A stretch of DNA of 64,000 nt from Casuarina equisetifolia (lineage: Eukaryota > Streptophyta > Magnoliopsida > Fagales > Casuarinaceae), in contig CM052355.1 in NCBI GenBank assembly GCA_028551475.1, forward strand, positions 24,641,580-24,705,579, in the 5' to 3' direction. The position numbers and the translations under genes are program-made. Of this stretch, positions 23,407 to 35,759 are shown piece after piece (the first letter of the stretch is position 1; every line of letters begins with the position of its first letter). The notes beneath the pieces were generated by a model that searched no databases, was not told the origin of the DNA, and was given only the letters and a program-made list of their open reading frames with translations.

Positions 23407-26400
23407 ATGTCGGTTCCAACATGTTGCGCCTCAACGAAGCCTGTCCCGACGGAAAATATAGTTGAAGAGGTTCAGATTCTAAGCTCAGTCGATGATTTAT
23501 ATGGTGGAGTTGTTGTAAATATGAAGCAGCCTATGGATTCTAGGGTCTTTGCCACTTCGCTCAAAGCTTCACTATCACAATGGAAGCAGCAGGTAATGTC
23601 CATATCTTTTAATCTTGTCAGTTTGTCCTGCTTCATTAGATATCCTCTTGGTATGGAAGTTGCTGCTACTTGCAATTATGTTCTGAAGTTAGAGTGAAAT
23701 TTGCAGAGGAAAAAGGGTGTCTGGATCAAATTGCCTACGGAACAAGTAAATCTTGTTGAAGCTGCAGTTAAGGTAAAGATATTTCCGACTTGGACAATAT
23801 ATATTGGGTCAAGCTTCAGAAAATCTTTAGAGGATGATAGTTTGTGGTTACTGGATTTTAGTCTTTCTGAATTAGCACAATACTGTTCTATGAATTTTAC
23901 AGGAAGGATTCAGGTATCACCATGCTGAGCCAGATTACTTGATGCTTGTGTATTGGATTCCTAAAACTAGAGACACTCTTCCTGCAAATGCTTCGCATCG
24001 AGTGGGTGTAGGTGCTTTTGTCATGAATAGTCAAAGAGAGGTATTTTACCACACTTTTCATACGTATTCAACCACCATTTGAGTATTTGACCTAGTATGA
24101 AATTTGTGAATTCCAAGCATTAATTTTCCTTTGATGGCCTAACAAAACTGTTAGTTGAAGATTCTATGAACTCGAAAACTAGGGGTTTTCTAGAACTAAA
24201 ACACTATTCTTGAATTTTATGAGTGAAGATGTCATTGTAGCAACCCATTTACAAATCACCATCATCCCACTAGCCGTTAGTTTCACCTTTATATGGCACT
24301 GCAACTATTATCAAGCTCCCTACACTCTCACTCCCATTACCTTCATGCTGCCTTCGTGACACTTTTATCTCCATCTGAAAATACCAACACCATCGCCTTG
24401 ACACTAAAAAGCACTGCCTTTATCAGGAATAATAATACTCAAATTCTTAGTTTTTAAATATCTTCATCCAACCAATAGCAACTAAATTAATGATTATCCT
24501 ATCCATATAAATTTTTTGAAAGACTAAGAATTTCTTAATTTTTCACCCAATCACAATCTTAATATATGCTTTTGTGTGAGGAAGCTTTCAAGTGGCCTGG
24601 ATTGTTGCCTCCTAAAAACTTAGCTGAGGCTTTTCACCGATTCATTTAAATGTGTTCTTTTAAAGTTTATAGTTTTTTTTTTAGTTGGAAATTTAGTCTA
24701 ATTCTTTTTTTATCATATTAAAGTAATCTTTGATTAGTTTTGTTAATAAATCGCTTAAATTAATGGTAATTCAGTATAACGACAAGTGACCAAATGGATG
24801 CTATGAGACTTTTTCATAGGAAAATTACATAAAGAGGCTAAACTTTAATTTTAATGATCGTAATTTAAGTTTATTGTTCAGAGATGGGTCCGTCATGCTC
24901 TTTTGATTCAAAGGTCAAAACAAAGTGTTTTTTTCAATTTTTTTTTTCGTCGGTCTGTTGTGCTTAAGGCATTTATGTTCATGCATTGGATAGCTTTTCC
25001 TTTTCTATTTGTTTGGCTCTTGTGCAAATCAGCCAGCTTTAGTACATTCTTCTTCAAAATTTCAATGTCTCTAACACCAAAAATGTGATGGCTTGATGTA
25101 TCTTCCTAATGAAATTGATGTTATCATATGAAAGGTGCTTGTTGTTCAAGAGAAGGGTGGCAGATTCAAAAAAACAGGGGTGTGGAAGCTCCCCACCGGG
25201 GTCGTTAATGAGGTGAGTACATTATGGCTCTTTGTAAAATCCTTTTGTAAAAATTTAGAAAAGTATTATGCATTGAATTAAAATTATGCATTCACAGGGT
25301 GAGAATATTTGTAAAGCTGCAATGAGGGAAGTCAAAGAAGAAACAGGAGTAAGTGCAAGTTTCTACATTTAGGTTTACACATGCAATTACAAATCTAAGA
25401 TTGGTCTTATCTATACACCTTTTCAGATTGACACAGAATTTGTGGAAATTTTAGCATTCAGGTATCAAAAATTATCTATAGTATCCCCTTCACCATGCAT
25501 TTGCAAATATTGTTTGTTTTGGATGAGTCAACAGGATCTTCCCTGTAGAAGCATATTCTTCTAATCTTTCTTTCTCTCCCTCTCTCTAAACACAGGGAAA
25601 GCCACAAGGCATTCTTTAGCAAATCGGATTTGTTCTTTGTTTGCATGTTGCAACCTTACACCTTTGACATTCAGAAGCAGGACAGTGAGATCGAAGCAGC
25701 CCAGGTAGCTTTTTCTTCTTTTTCTTTTTCTTTTGGTTATCTTAGTAAACATTACAATTCTTGTTTTGCTTCCAATAAAGTTGTGTGTCACTTGGATTAG
25801 AGTTTTTGATATAGAATTGCATTGGTATTATTAATCAAATGACGGTAGGCAAATCACAGGGGAAATAGGAATGTTTCACGCTTTTGTCAATCGTAGTTGC
25901 TGCCACTATTTTTTGGATTAAGTCTTATAAATTCCACTACCCGGATGCAAAACCATGAGTAAATGTAATGAGTTTGAAGATCGGGTTTGACAAAGAAACG
26001 TAATTTTAAAGAACAATTAATTTTCCTAAAGAGCTGGTGTCAAAATGTGTAGATTAAAGTATTTCAGTAATATACTTTGGCACTAATCCGCACAAACGGT
26101 TTGGCTCATCCACCTCTTGAAATACAACTCTTTGAGCAAATTCGCTTTCAAAGATTTAGACTTAAAACTCAATACACAATACAAAACTGTTATTAGGTTT
26201 CATAGATATTATATCCAACTTAAAACCTTAAAGATATTAAGTAATAGAACACATTATCTTATAGATAAGATTTTTAATATAAATTTTATTACTCACATTT
26301 TAATATGCCTCCTTAGCATAATATTCAAATTATTGGATCATTATAATATTATATTATGTAATAATGTGTAAAGCTCAAATTAAAGGAAGCTAATAAGAGT

Positions 26401-26928
26401 ACTAAGTAAATCCTTAATAATGTAGGACAACACCACCCTATGTATTTAACAGCTATGAAAGGCAAAAACTACTACTTTTCAAGAGCATTTGGTGGCAGAG
26501 GACATTATCAAGTCTCCTTAGACTCGTTTCTTGCCCTTTGGGAAAAGCAGGAAGAACGCGGTTTATGCTTATATATTCCCCTTTTTTTCATTTTGAGGAA
26601 ATCACTTAATATTGAACTAGAGGAAAATCAAGGAAGCTTGACTTAAAAATAGGAACTTCTACGCAACTGAAATATGATACAGGTTTGCCTTTTTTTCATT
26701 GTTTTCATTTTTTTCTTTTTTGTTCTCTAGTGGATGTCATTTCAGGACTATGCAGCCCAACCTTTTGTCCAGAAAAACGAGCTCTTCGATTATGTTGCCA
26801 AGATATGCTTAGCAAAGGCGGATAAAGAATATGCCGGTTTTTCTCCACTATCTACTGCTACAGCTTCTCGAAGAAAAGGCAATCTGTACTGCAACAATCT
26901 AAAACAGCTACCAGTCAATAAGTTATAG
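23407..26928 (+). CDS. NUDT: Nudix hydrolase, array unit E (intact, 8 coding exons)
   Basis: Exons lie at 23407-23592, 23707-23772, 23903-24040, 25135-25212, 25298-25348, 25427-25461, 25596-25704 and 26731-26928. All introns are GT-AG. The CDS is 861 bp, 286 aa, two codons shorter than B and D near the C terminus (LKQLPVNKL). The Nudix box is GVVNEGENICKAAMREVKEE followed by TGI, complete for metal binding and catalysis. It differs from B and D at several surface-type positions (VPTENIVEEVQILSS at the N terminus, KGGRFKKTG before the box). Introns 3 and 7 are long, and intron 7 carries an extra AT-rich insert (about 26150-26430). If the upstream exon at 22569-22680 is used, the protein gains a basic N-terminal extension. 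Substrate unknown; ADP-ribose or NADH are usual for the family. Confidence 0.9.
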
Positions 26929-28740
26929 AAAGGCTGATATAACACCATATCGTACGTTAAAGAGCTGTGACAACAAGACATCTGTGGTATATAGAAACCC
27001 TCGAACGTTCTTGTATTTGCATTTTTTAAGATTTGTTAGAATAATGAAAGCCTTGTAGCGTCCATTTTTACGCTTTTCTTTCTAATGACTTGATGCGTTG
27101 ATTATAGTCAATTACTACTTTGATTGCTAAGCCTCCGAGCCTTTTTTTTTTTTTTTTTAATAAATATAACTTGTTAAAATTTCATTCCCGTATAAATGCA
27201 TTTTTCTATATTTATAGAAGAAATGCTATCAACTAAGAATCTGAATTTGTTTCTCATCTATTAAGACGTTCTCTCTTTCTTCATGCCATATTAATTGCAG
27301 TGGACTGAAGAGCGTAACCTTAAATTGGAGTTCATGTTGCGTATTATGACTTTAAGATATTAAGTCATATCGCGCTTGATAAGTGCAGGAACCGCTCCAT
27401 TTTGTCCCATTCAGAAGTCAAACAACGTTTATGCTATTGCATAGATTCAAATCACCACACGAACCTGTGTTACCGTACAATAGGCCAACCTTGCAGGCTC
27501 TCTCCTCTACGATTTCCTTAGGACATTATCAATTAATTAAGTCCTGTGAAAGTGGTACATGTCACGATTTTGATCTACAATATGCATTTACACAATTTAG
27601 ATAGGCTTTACATGTGCACAAACTACAACTTTTACTCATATATATATCAAAGTCAAGTTGATTACACAATGTTGATTATAGGAGGTGAAAATCTCATGCA
27701 ATTATATGTGCATAATGTTGATACCAATTTTCTTTTTATGGTACGTATATTCTCTTTCAATGAGTACAAGGTATACATTGCAGTAATTTCGAAACAAAAT
27801 TTCAAGCGTTCTTTTAGGGGAAAAGTTAAAAAGGTGATTATTTTATTTCTTTGTGTAGTTATTTACACTTCAACCTTTGTTCAAAAACAAAATCAATGGA
27901 GAAACTTTTCTCAGGCAAAAAAGAAGAAAAAGAAATTAGAGAAACTTTCTCTAAACCCACCATGCTGTTTCCACGAGATTTTGGTGAAGGTTCCTCTACT
28001 GCTTTAACCATCAAGGAAGTTGCCTCTCAACTTACTGCACAAAAACTACTTGAAAATCCCGGCATCTTGTCTTCAACCAAAGTCTTGTTGACGTCCAAAT
28101 TCAATGTGAACTGAAGACCTTTTCCACCAACCTTCGAGTGACATTAAGCTATGTGTAATTTCCTAGAAGATATCTAAGGATCACTATTTGATGCCATGTA
28201 ATGAAGCCTAGAACCAACCTTCCTTTTGTTATGTATATGGATTGTTGTACTCTGATTTAGGTAAGCAAGAAGGAATATTTTAGATAGCCTATTGTCTCAT
28301 TCTCTAGCTATATCTGGTTATCAAACTTCTCTTGCCACATAGCGTCGGTAAATACTGGCCATTGGCTAATGAACGCAAGGAAGCAACTTACGATGATATG
28401 ACTTCGATCTGAATGTCATATGAATCTTGAACAAATTCTTAGTATTAGTTAGGTCCGATGCTGCAAAAATATCATGATTGTTTCCATTGCCCATGAAACA
28501 CGTATCGTAACAAAGTGAGGCAGGGATAAAAAGAGATCAAAAGAACATAGTAGTATGGGATTTTTACTTTTTTTTGGTGCATGTGCCTAACTCACACCTA
28601 CAACTAATTGAACCAAACACTTTTTGACAAAGTCTGTGAGTTAAAAACAAGATACGTGATCAATGGGTTAAGTGTCTTTTTCCATTACGACGGAACCATT
28701 TTTCACTTAATCTGAAATTCCAAGAAATGACTAGAAAATA
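26929..28740. other. 3' flank of Nudix unit E, non-coding
   Basis: 27020-27060 holds the polyadenylation context (AGAATAATGAAAGCC) shared with the other units. 27240-27800 is homologous to flanks at 19030-19690 and 14035-14170. Open frames at 27546-28007 and 27851-28114 overlap in different frames, have no recognisable domain and are not kept open in the homologous flank of unit D. 28140-28740 shows nothing recognisable. Confidence 0.5.
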
Positions 28741-29672
28741 TTGCGAGAATGAGCCAACCTGAGAACTGACTTTGAATTCTGACTTCCACCTCTTACCGGA
28801 CTTTTATTTTTCCCATTCAACATTCAATGTTACCTTAATGCAACATTCTCCCTTCTTTCTCTACTAATAAACATCTCCCTGCCCCACCGTTACCTTATCA
28901 AATTTGTTGCTTTCTCATAAATTGATTCTTTGTCAGGGAGCTATAGTTTCCTTGACATCAGGCAAGTTATGAAAAAGTTAGACCCAGTAGCTAGCAAAGC
29001 TGTTCCCCAAGTCTTTGCGTACTTGGAACTTGTGATTCATGCCCGCATGTCGAAATTGAATTGGTAGGAACCTTCTTGGAAGTTGGTATGTTGTGCGTCT
29101 TAAAAAGAGAGGAGCGATTCAAACTCCCATTTCATTCTGTACAGAAGTAGTCCGCTGATTGAGTACACACGCCGACAAAAGTGATAAAGGTATAAGCCTC
29201 TCTGATTCAGTTGGTTTGTTACCTGCAAAAGGGCTATTTTCTTTTCTCCACACGAACTGTAACAGAAAGGAGGACGCTCATGGACGGGATAAACTATACA
29301 CTCACGGACCAAACGGAAAAGCCCATAAACATAAAACAAAGTCCATTACGTGGGTCTCAACAATGTGTGATCGGTTGTTACTAGTGTTCAATTTCTTTGG
29401 TTGTACTTGCTGCATGGTTGCTTTCTTCTCTCCATAGAATATGTTGCTTCCAACAAGTTCCTTATGAAGGCAGCCCTTCCCACAGGAGGATAGAATCAAA
29501 TAGGTTGAGATACTAAGCTCATTTTATGATTTATATGGAGGACTTCTTGTAAAAATGGAGCAGCCAATGGATTCTAATGACTTTGCTACTTTATTTTAAG
29601 CTTCAATATCACAATGGATGCAATAGGTGATGTCTTCGTCTTTAAATCTTACCAATTTATCTTGCTCCATTG

Positions 29673-32250
29673 GTACACACTTGACATGTGTTAGGAATTT
29701 TTAGCACAATTCTTTAGCAAGGGATCAAAGCACATATTGCTACTTCTAGAAGCAATGGAAGAATCGTTGCTATTGAAAGAACAACCTGTATAATAGTAGC
29801 TTTAACCATGGGATTGAATGTTTCTAAGTAGTACACTCCCTCTTCTTAATGACATCCCTTTGCTACTAAACGTGCTTTCAATCTATCAAGTGATCCATCA
29901 ACTCCAAGTTTTGCTTTAAACACTCATTTGCATCCTACAATATGCATATTAGGCTGCCATGGGATTAGAGACCAAGTAGAGTTCCTCCTAAGGCTGCCAT
30001 TTCTTCTTGCATGATGAACTCCTAGCCTTTGTTTAATTGCTTCTGAGACAGATGTGAGGATTGGTGCTAAGGTTTGGACATTTTCTTCTGATAGAGGTGT
30101 GGAAGTCTCAAGGCCATTTATGAGTGTCTTAGTTTTTTCTAGGAGTATTTGTGGCAGTTTTTTAGGTAAGGCAGAGCTGAATATTTATTCAGGGAGAATT
30201 TTTGGTAATGTTTTAGTAGAGAGTCTCAATTGATAGTGGTTGGGATGAAGTAATATTACCGGAACAAGCTGCAAAAGTAGAGAGTTTTTGCATGACTTGT
30301 TGGAGATGTTGGAACAGAGGAAATATCAGTTGCCATGATGGGAGTTAAGCTCTCATTCCCTTGAAAGTTGCTGATTCCAGGTGTCTTGTGTGCACTCAAA
30401 GGCTCAGTTTGATTGTGTGAAATGGCTTATGAGCGTGATATGTACACCTATTGATTCATACAAGTGTGATTCATGTGAGTTGTGTAGAGTTTGAGAGTGG
30501 TGACACTTGTATGGAGTTCTTTGAGTTGTCTTTAGCGAAAAGAAAAAGTTGCGTCATCAAATATCACATGCCATGATATGTATATACTCCTCGTAGGCTT
30601 ATAGAGATAACGGTATCAATTCTGATTTTGACTATACCCCAAGAAGATACATGGCAACGACCTTGGTCCCAATTTATCTCTTTTATAATCTTGTAGACAC
30701 GGAACACAGAAAGTACATATGAAACCATATTCTGGTTTCTTTTGTAACAATTGCTCATATGGTGACTTCACGTTCAAAGTTCTTGTTGGGAGCCGATTTA
30801 TCAAAAATATAGAGGTGAGAGGAAAGCCTCAACCTAGAAAGACTTTGGCATATAAGATTGAAGCATCATAGCCAAACCGAGTTCCACCACGTGTCTAGTT
30901 GAAGGATTTGAATGGGTGAGTTAAGCTAGTTTTCTACCATCACATAGAAAGAGACAAAAACTTCATAGAAATCTGACTTTTGCTTGTGCAGTTACAACCC
31001 GGAGAATCAGGTAAAGTCATCTACAAACAAAGCATAGTATTTGTATCCTTGAACAGAAGAAACAGGGGAGGGCCCCCACAAGTCGTTATGAACTTCAGAA
31101 AGTGGAACAAGTTCTTAGTTATTTGACAATTCAAAGGGAGGTTGTAAACTTTTACTGCCTTGACAGCTGTTGCAGAAACTAAGGGCATTCTTTATCACCA
31201 AGATGAGCTTATTTGATTGCAGAAACTTGACAATCTTCATTTGTGGATGCCTTAGTAGTCTGTGCCAAGTATCTAAATAAGAATTGATTTGTCTGGGATT
31301 GAACCATTCATTTGCAGTTGATATGCTTGCAGATGAGAAACAATATCTGCATGTGGCAGCACTGATGGCTTCAGCATTGCAGTCCTAAACGGTTCATACT
31401 CCTTGCCTAAACCCTCAAGGAGGTGGAAGGACGTTGCCGAGTTTGTTAATGGCCTTTTGGTGGCACTCACCTGTTTACAGGGAGCCTTAAATAGTGAAAT
31501 AAGTAACAAGAGGCTTCTCACCATGTTGAAGACCATGAATTTGAGATAGCAAGTAAAATTCTTTGGCCTCGTATGCCTAGCACCGTTTTGTGATCACCTT
31601 CCACATTTGAGCAAGTGTCCAGATCAAACACATATCCGAGCACCTCTTCAGGCAATGTGCTTATTATCCAAGATTTTACTGATCCATCACTTTGCTCCCA
31701 GGTAGCAAAGTCTGGATTTGCTTCAATTTTCCTGTTGAGTTCTATGGCTCCTGGAGGAGATAATGTCTCTCCTGTCAAGAACCCGTATAATTTTTCATGC
31801 TTGATTAAGGATTTAACTTGAGCAAGCCAAGTGAAGTAAGTGGATTCTGTAAGCTTAATTGTGATGAAATTGGTTACAGTAAGGGTGCAGGGAAAAGGAT
31901 GCAACAATTTGTCCGTCATTGAAGACAAGAAAATAGAGTTCTCACGGCTCTGACACCAACACAAGAAATAGAAAGAAAAAAAAAATGTATAAGAAAGCAG
32001 AAGGCAAAGAAAGCAAATAAGAGAAGCGAGGTTTCTGTATTCTCAAAGAGCATAAGTTACAGAAGTTATGATGCCTATTTGTAGACAATTTGCAGAAGTT
32101 CCTCTTGTCCATGATCTAAGGGAATATAACATAAGCATAAGTAAACTAGTTAAGAGTAGTTAGAACTATAACTACTTTACATTTGTATCAGTTGTGGTTT
32201 TTGATGCAGCTTTAGAGACACTTACTTTAATATTTTGCACATCCAACACC
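29673..32250 (-). mobile_element. Truncated Ty1/copia retrotransposon, antisense to the Nudix array
   Basis: Read on the minus strand, the element starts at 32250 with TGTTGGATGTGC, a typical copia LTR start. The LTR probably ends near 31986. A primer-binding site (TTGGTGTCAGAGCC) follows at 31946-31959. A degenerate gag lies at 31964-31273 (start of a UBN2-type domain with STYFTWLAQVKSLIKHEKL and LPEEVLGYVFDLDT). An integrase C-terminal remnant is at 30804-30616 (DYKRDKLGPRSLPCIFLGYS). A reverse-transcriptase beginning lies near 29990-29700. The element stops inside the RT region with no second LTR. Frames are broken by several stops, so it is inactive. Confidence 0.8.
31986..32250 (-). repeat. 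5' LTR of the antisense copia element
   Basis: The region is bounded on the minus strand by TGTTGGATG at its start and by an ATACA end shortly before the primer-binding site. The 3' border of the LTR is uncertain by some tens of bases because no partner LTR survives for comparison. Confidence 0.5.
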
Positions 32251-32830
32251 TAAAACACTCGCTCTTTAAGTAGTATGGATTTTGAAAATTTAGACGCAAA
32301 CTCAATAAGCAGCACAAAACCATGAAAGGCAAAAAATGCTGCTTCTCAAGAGCATTTGGTGCCAGAAGACGTCATTTAGGTCCCGACTTTCTGGTTTCTT
32401 GCGTTTTTGGAATAGCAGGAAGAACGTGCTTCACCTTCTATATTCTCCATCTTTTACAAGGATACCACTTAATATTGAATTGAAGAAAAATTAGAGAAGC
32501 TGGACTTAAATTAGGAGCTCCTAATTTACTGAAATATGAAAGAAGGTTTCCTCATCTTCATTTTATCTTTCTGGTTCTCTAATGGATGCCAGTTGAGGAC
32601 TATGCAGCGCAACCTTTTGTCCAGAAAAACGAGCTCCCTAATTATGTTGCCAAGATATGCTAAGCAAAGGAGGATAAGGAATATGCTGGTTTTTCTCCAA
32701 TATCTACAGCTTGCAGCTTCTGGAAAAACAAACAAGTTGTGCTTCAATGTCAAAAACAGCTATGAATTCGAGAATCAGCAGCAGAAAGACTGGGGTACCA
32801 CCATATCATACTTGCCTGAGCTGTGACAAT

Positions 32831-33950
32831 AGGGCTTGTACGGTATACGCAGCCCCTTCAAGTCTTGGTCATACTTTGTCTAAACTACTTACCATATTGA
32901 TACACTTATGTGTATAACAGAGGCTGTCGTAAGAGGCCAACCATACAGGTTCTCTTGTACCATTTCCTCAGAACATCATCAACTTAATTCCTCTAACTTT
33001 GGAGGCTGTTCAGTGACATGAGACCTCTTAAAGATGATTATCGTGCCTGGAAGCCCCGTGAAAAATGATACGTGGAATTATATCTACGTGACAACATGCT
33101 TGTCCAAAAAGAGGGGAAATTGACTTTGAAGATAATAATGTCATGAATTGGGGCAATTCATGTACTAATCTATTGAAAAGTATTGGACTGGTCTAGTTCA
33201 TATTCAGGATTTATTAACTTTAACAATAAAAAATAAAATAAAAAAATCCTCGGTACCGCGACATGGGATACAACAAAAAGTTGTGGGCCTGGAGAGCCAC
33301 GCGCTGACCCCATCCTCGGTATGGCTCTTCCATTATGAAAATCAGAAAGTCAGAGGTTTTATATTACAAGTAAATCTTTAAAAAGCCAGAAACCACCTCC
33401 CCCACGTACTACTGTGAAGTACCGATTACCAGCTGGTTCGCCCATAGACTCGATCTGGTTTAGCAATAACAAAGTGTAGAGAGATAGGGTGATTACGTTT
33501 CCTTTGTGCGTATTCTTATCCAGTCCTACAACTAAATAATAAAAGAGTATTTTTAGATAAAGAAAGAGTCACCAAGCACTTCTCTGCAGTCGTTTTATAT
33601 TTAGGAACTTGTTAGACTTCTATATTATATTTAGGAACTCGTCACTAAACTTCTTGCCGTTTGGAGAATTCTAGATTAATAGTACTAGTGGTCTACATCC
33701 CAAGAGCTTTTTAAAAGTTATCTTCTCTGATTTTTTAAACTCACTCCGTGATGTATTCAAATACAAGATCTTTCAGGTAAATTTTAATGTCTGTAATAAA
33801 TGGTTTAGTGTGTTAAGTTATCTTTAAAAATCTAGAGAATTTTAACTGTTAATTACAATGACTTGGAACCCTAGAGCAGAAAAAGTTTGATGGCCTAATT
33901 TTTCAAAGCAGCACTATAGCATATAAAGAAGGCACAGAGTTTAATTTTTA

Positions 33951-33994
<44 letters not shown>

Positions 33995-34134
33995 CATTTT
34001 AATTTACAAATCTTGACGCAGGTGGTGGTTTCCATGTAATTTAAACGCACGTCCTGATAACTCCGAAGTCACTTTGGCATTTTCCAAGACCAGTCCTCAG
34101 GTGAAATCACTCCCTTCGCTCGTCACTCCCATCG
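32831..34134. other. Intergenic stretch upstream of the kelch gene
   Basis: No coding sequence is supported. An ATT trinucleotide microsatellite of about 15 units lies at 33950-33994. The last 150 bases before the kelch ATG are less AT-rich and probably contain its promoter and leader; no clear TATA box was identified. Confidence 0.5.
33950..33994. repeat. ATT microsatellite
   Basis: About 15 uninterrupted ATT units are visible directly. Confidence 0.9.
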
Positions 34135-35759
34135 ATGGCTCTCGCGCAAGGCAAATGGGTTAAGGTCTGCTCCTTATCCTCTCCTCTAGTTTTTGCAATG
34201 AATTAATTCTTGGAGTAAGAACCAAAGGGTTTCTTCCCGTGGGCAAGCTCTGAGTCAGATTTCGTATGTTTTTGTACATCTTTCCTCTTTATTTTCTCGG
34301 ATATTATCTGTTTGTGAATCTCAGAAAATTTTCCATCTGAATGGCCTTTTAATGTCCCATAAATTTTCTCAGTGGGGCTGGGGGACTGCAATTTTTCAGT
34401 AATCTTCTCTTGGATCTCTGATTTCTTCTACCTTCTGGACTCTGTAATTTGCGTTCTGATTTCTAACATCTATTAGAACCATTTTTCGGCGTCATAGTCT
34501 GTTCTCTCTATTCCGATTCCTCGACCTCCACTATTTTGTTCAACGTAATTTTCGTAGGTTTTACTGGATTGCTGGATGTTTTTACCTTCATCGACATGAT
34601 TAGATATTTGATCAACATAAATCTACCATGAATGATAGATCTGTTATATCATATACGGTCACGGTTCTTGTCACTGCTGATGTTGCCCACATGAATGATA
34701 AGGCCCCGTCGTTCTCATTTCTGTTCTTCTGCACTCGTAAGTTTGTGTCTGAAAGGTTCGGTCACATGGTGAAGTCAGCTTTCTCGTTGTCGTATTTGAC
34801 AAGCAGCTTATTGTTTTGCATGTCAGCTTGAGCAACATGGTACTGGTCCCGGAGCACGAAGCTCTCACGCCATTGCCATTGTCGGGCAAAAGGCCTATGT
34901 TTTTGGTGGTGAATTCTCGCCACGTGTCCCAGTCGATAACCACGTCCACGTCTTCGACCTTGAAACCTTGACGTGGTCTGTTGCTGATGCCACCGGGGAC
35001 ATTCCGCCACCACGTGTCGGTGTCACAATGGTTTCTGTTGGGGAAACCATTTTTGTATTTGGGGGTAGGGATAAGGAACACAATGAGCTCAATGAGCTGT
35101 ACTCTTTCGACACGTCTACAAACAAATGGACCCAACTTTCCTCCGGGCCCCCACATCGGAGCTACCATTCTACGACCGCCGACGACCGTCGTGTGTACAT
35201 CTTTGGAGGTTGTGGCGAGGAGGGGCGGCTTAACGATCTATGGGCCTACGATATAGTAGACCACAAGTGGGTGAAATATCCAAGTCCCGGTGACAAGTGC
35301 AAGGGAAGAGGAGGTCCTGGTCTGGTTGTTGCCCAAGGAAAAATATGGGTTGTTTATGGCTTCGCCGGAATAGAAGTGGACGATGTACACTATTTCGATC
35401 CCCGCAGTGAAGAATGGACCCAAGTGGAGACTACAGGCGAAAAACCTACGGCCCGAAGCGTATTTTCTACAGTTGGGATTGGGAAATACATATTCATATA
35501 TGGTGGGGAAATAGACCCTAGCGACCAAGGCCACCTGGGCGCCGGGAAATTTACCTTTGAGGTTTATGCTTTGGACACAGAGACATTAGTGTGGAAGAGG
35601 TGGGACGATGGGGAGGATTCCGGGGATCATCCCGGGCGTCGTGGTTGGTGTGCATTCACCGGCGGCAAGCGGAACGGTAAGGAGGGACTTTTGGTGTATG
35701 GTGGCAACTCACCTAGTAACGACAGGCTTGGTGATCTTTTCTTTTTCACTCCTTACTAG
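34135..35759 (+). CDS. Kelch-repeat protein, nitrile-specifier-protein-like
   Basis: Two exons, 34135-34164 and 34827-35759, give 963 bp, 320 aa. The short first exon encodes MALAQGKWVK and ends phase 0 at a GT donor; exon 2 follows a CAG acceptor. The protein is a kelch beta-propeller: Gly-Gly pairs close each blade at about residues 37-38, 89-90, 137-138, 236-237 and 302-303, followed by the usual Tyr/Trp positions. Length, the start (QGKW, GTGPGARSSHAI) and the GAGKF stretch match plant nitrile-specifier/epithiospecifier relatives. In true specifier proteins an iron site Glu-x3-Asp-x3-His is reported. Here the segment is GGEIDPSDQGH, with Glu238 and His246 present but Ser242 where Asp is expected. 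A specifier activity is therefore doubtful, and a general kelch scaffold role is more likely. Overlapping antisense frames are shadows. Confidence 0.88.

Larger units (their letters stand above)
28741..32830 (+). pseudogene. Nudix hydrolase pseudogene, array unit F (split by copia sequence)
   Basis: 28749-28880 matches the upstream regions of units B and E. Exon 1 is at 29441-29626, the same 186 bp length as in intact copies, but with a TGA at codon 9 and further stops. After the start of intron 1 (about 29672) the homology ends. It resumes at about 32255 inside intron 7 and continues to exon 8 (32583-32790). The exon 8 acceptor has changed from AG to AA, and a TAA interrupts the exon after the YVAKIC segment. 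Exons 2-7 are gone. The gap is filled by a minus-strand copia fragment. No product is possible. Confidence 0.85.

Noticed and set aside
27546..28114. Two overlapping open frames downstream of unit E
   Set aside because: They are in different frames, have no recognisable domain and are not conserved in the homologous flank at 19560-19690.
34671..35168. Antisense open frame of 165 codons over the kelch gene
   Set aside because: It is a shadow of the GC-richer kelch coding exon on the opposite strand; no independent evidence.
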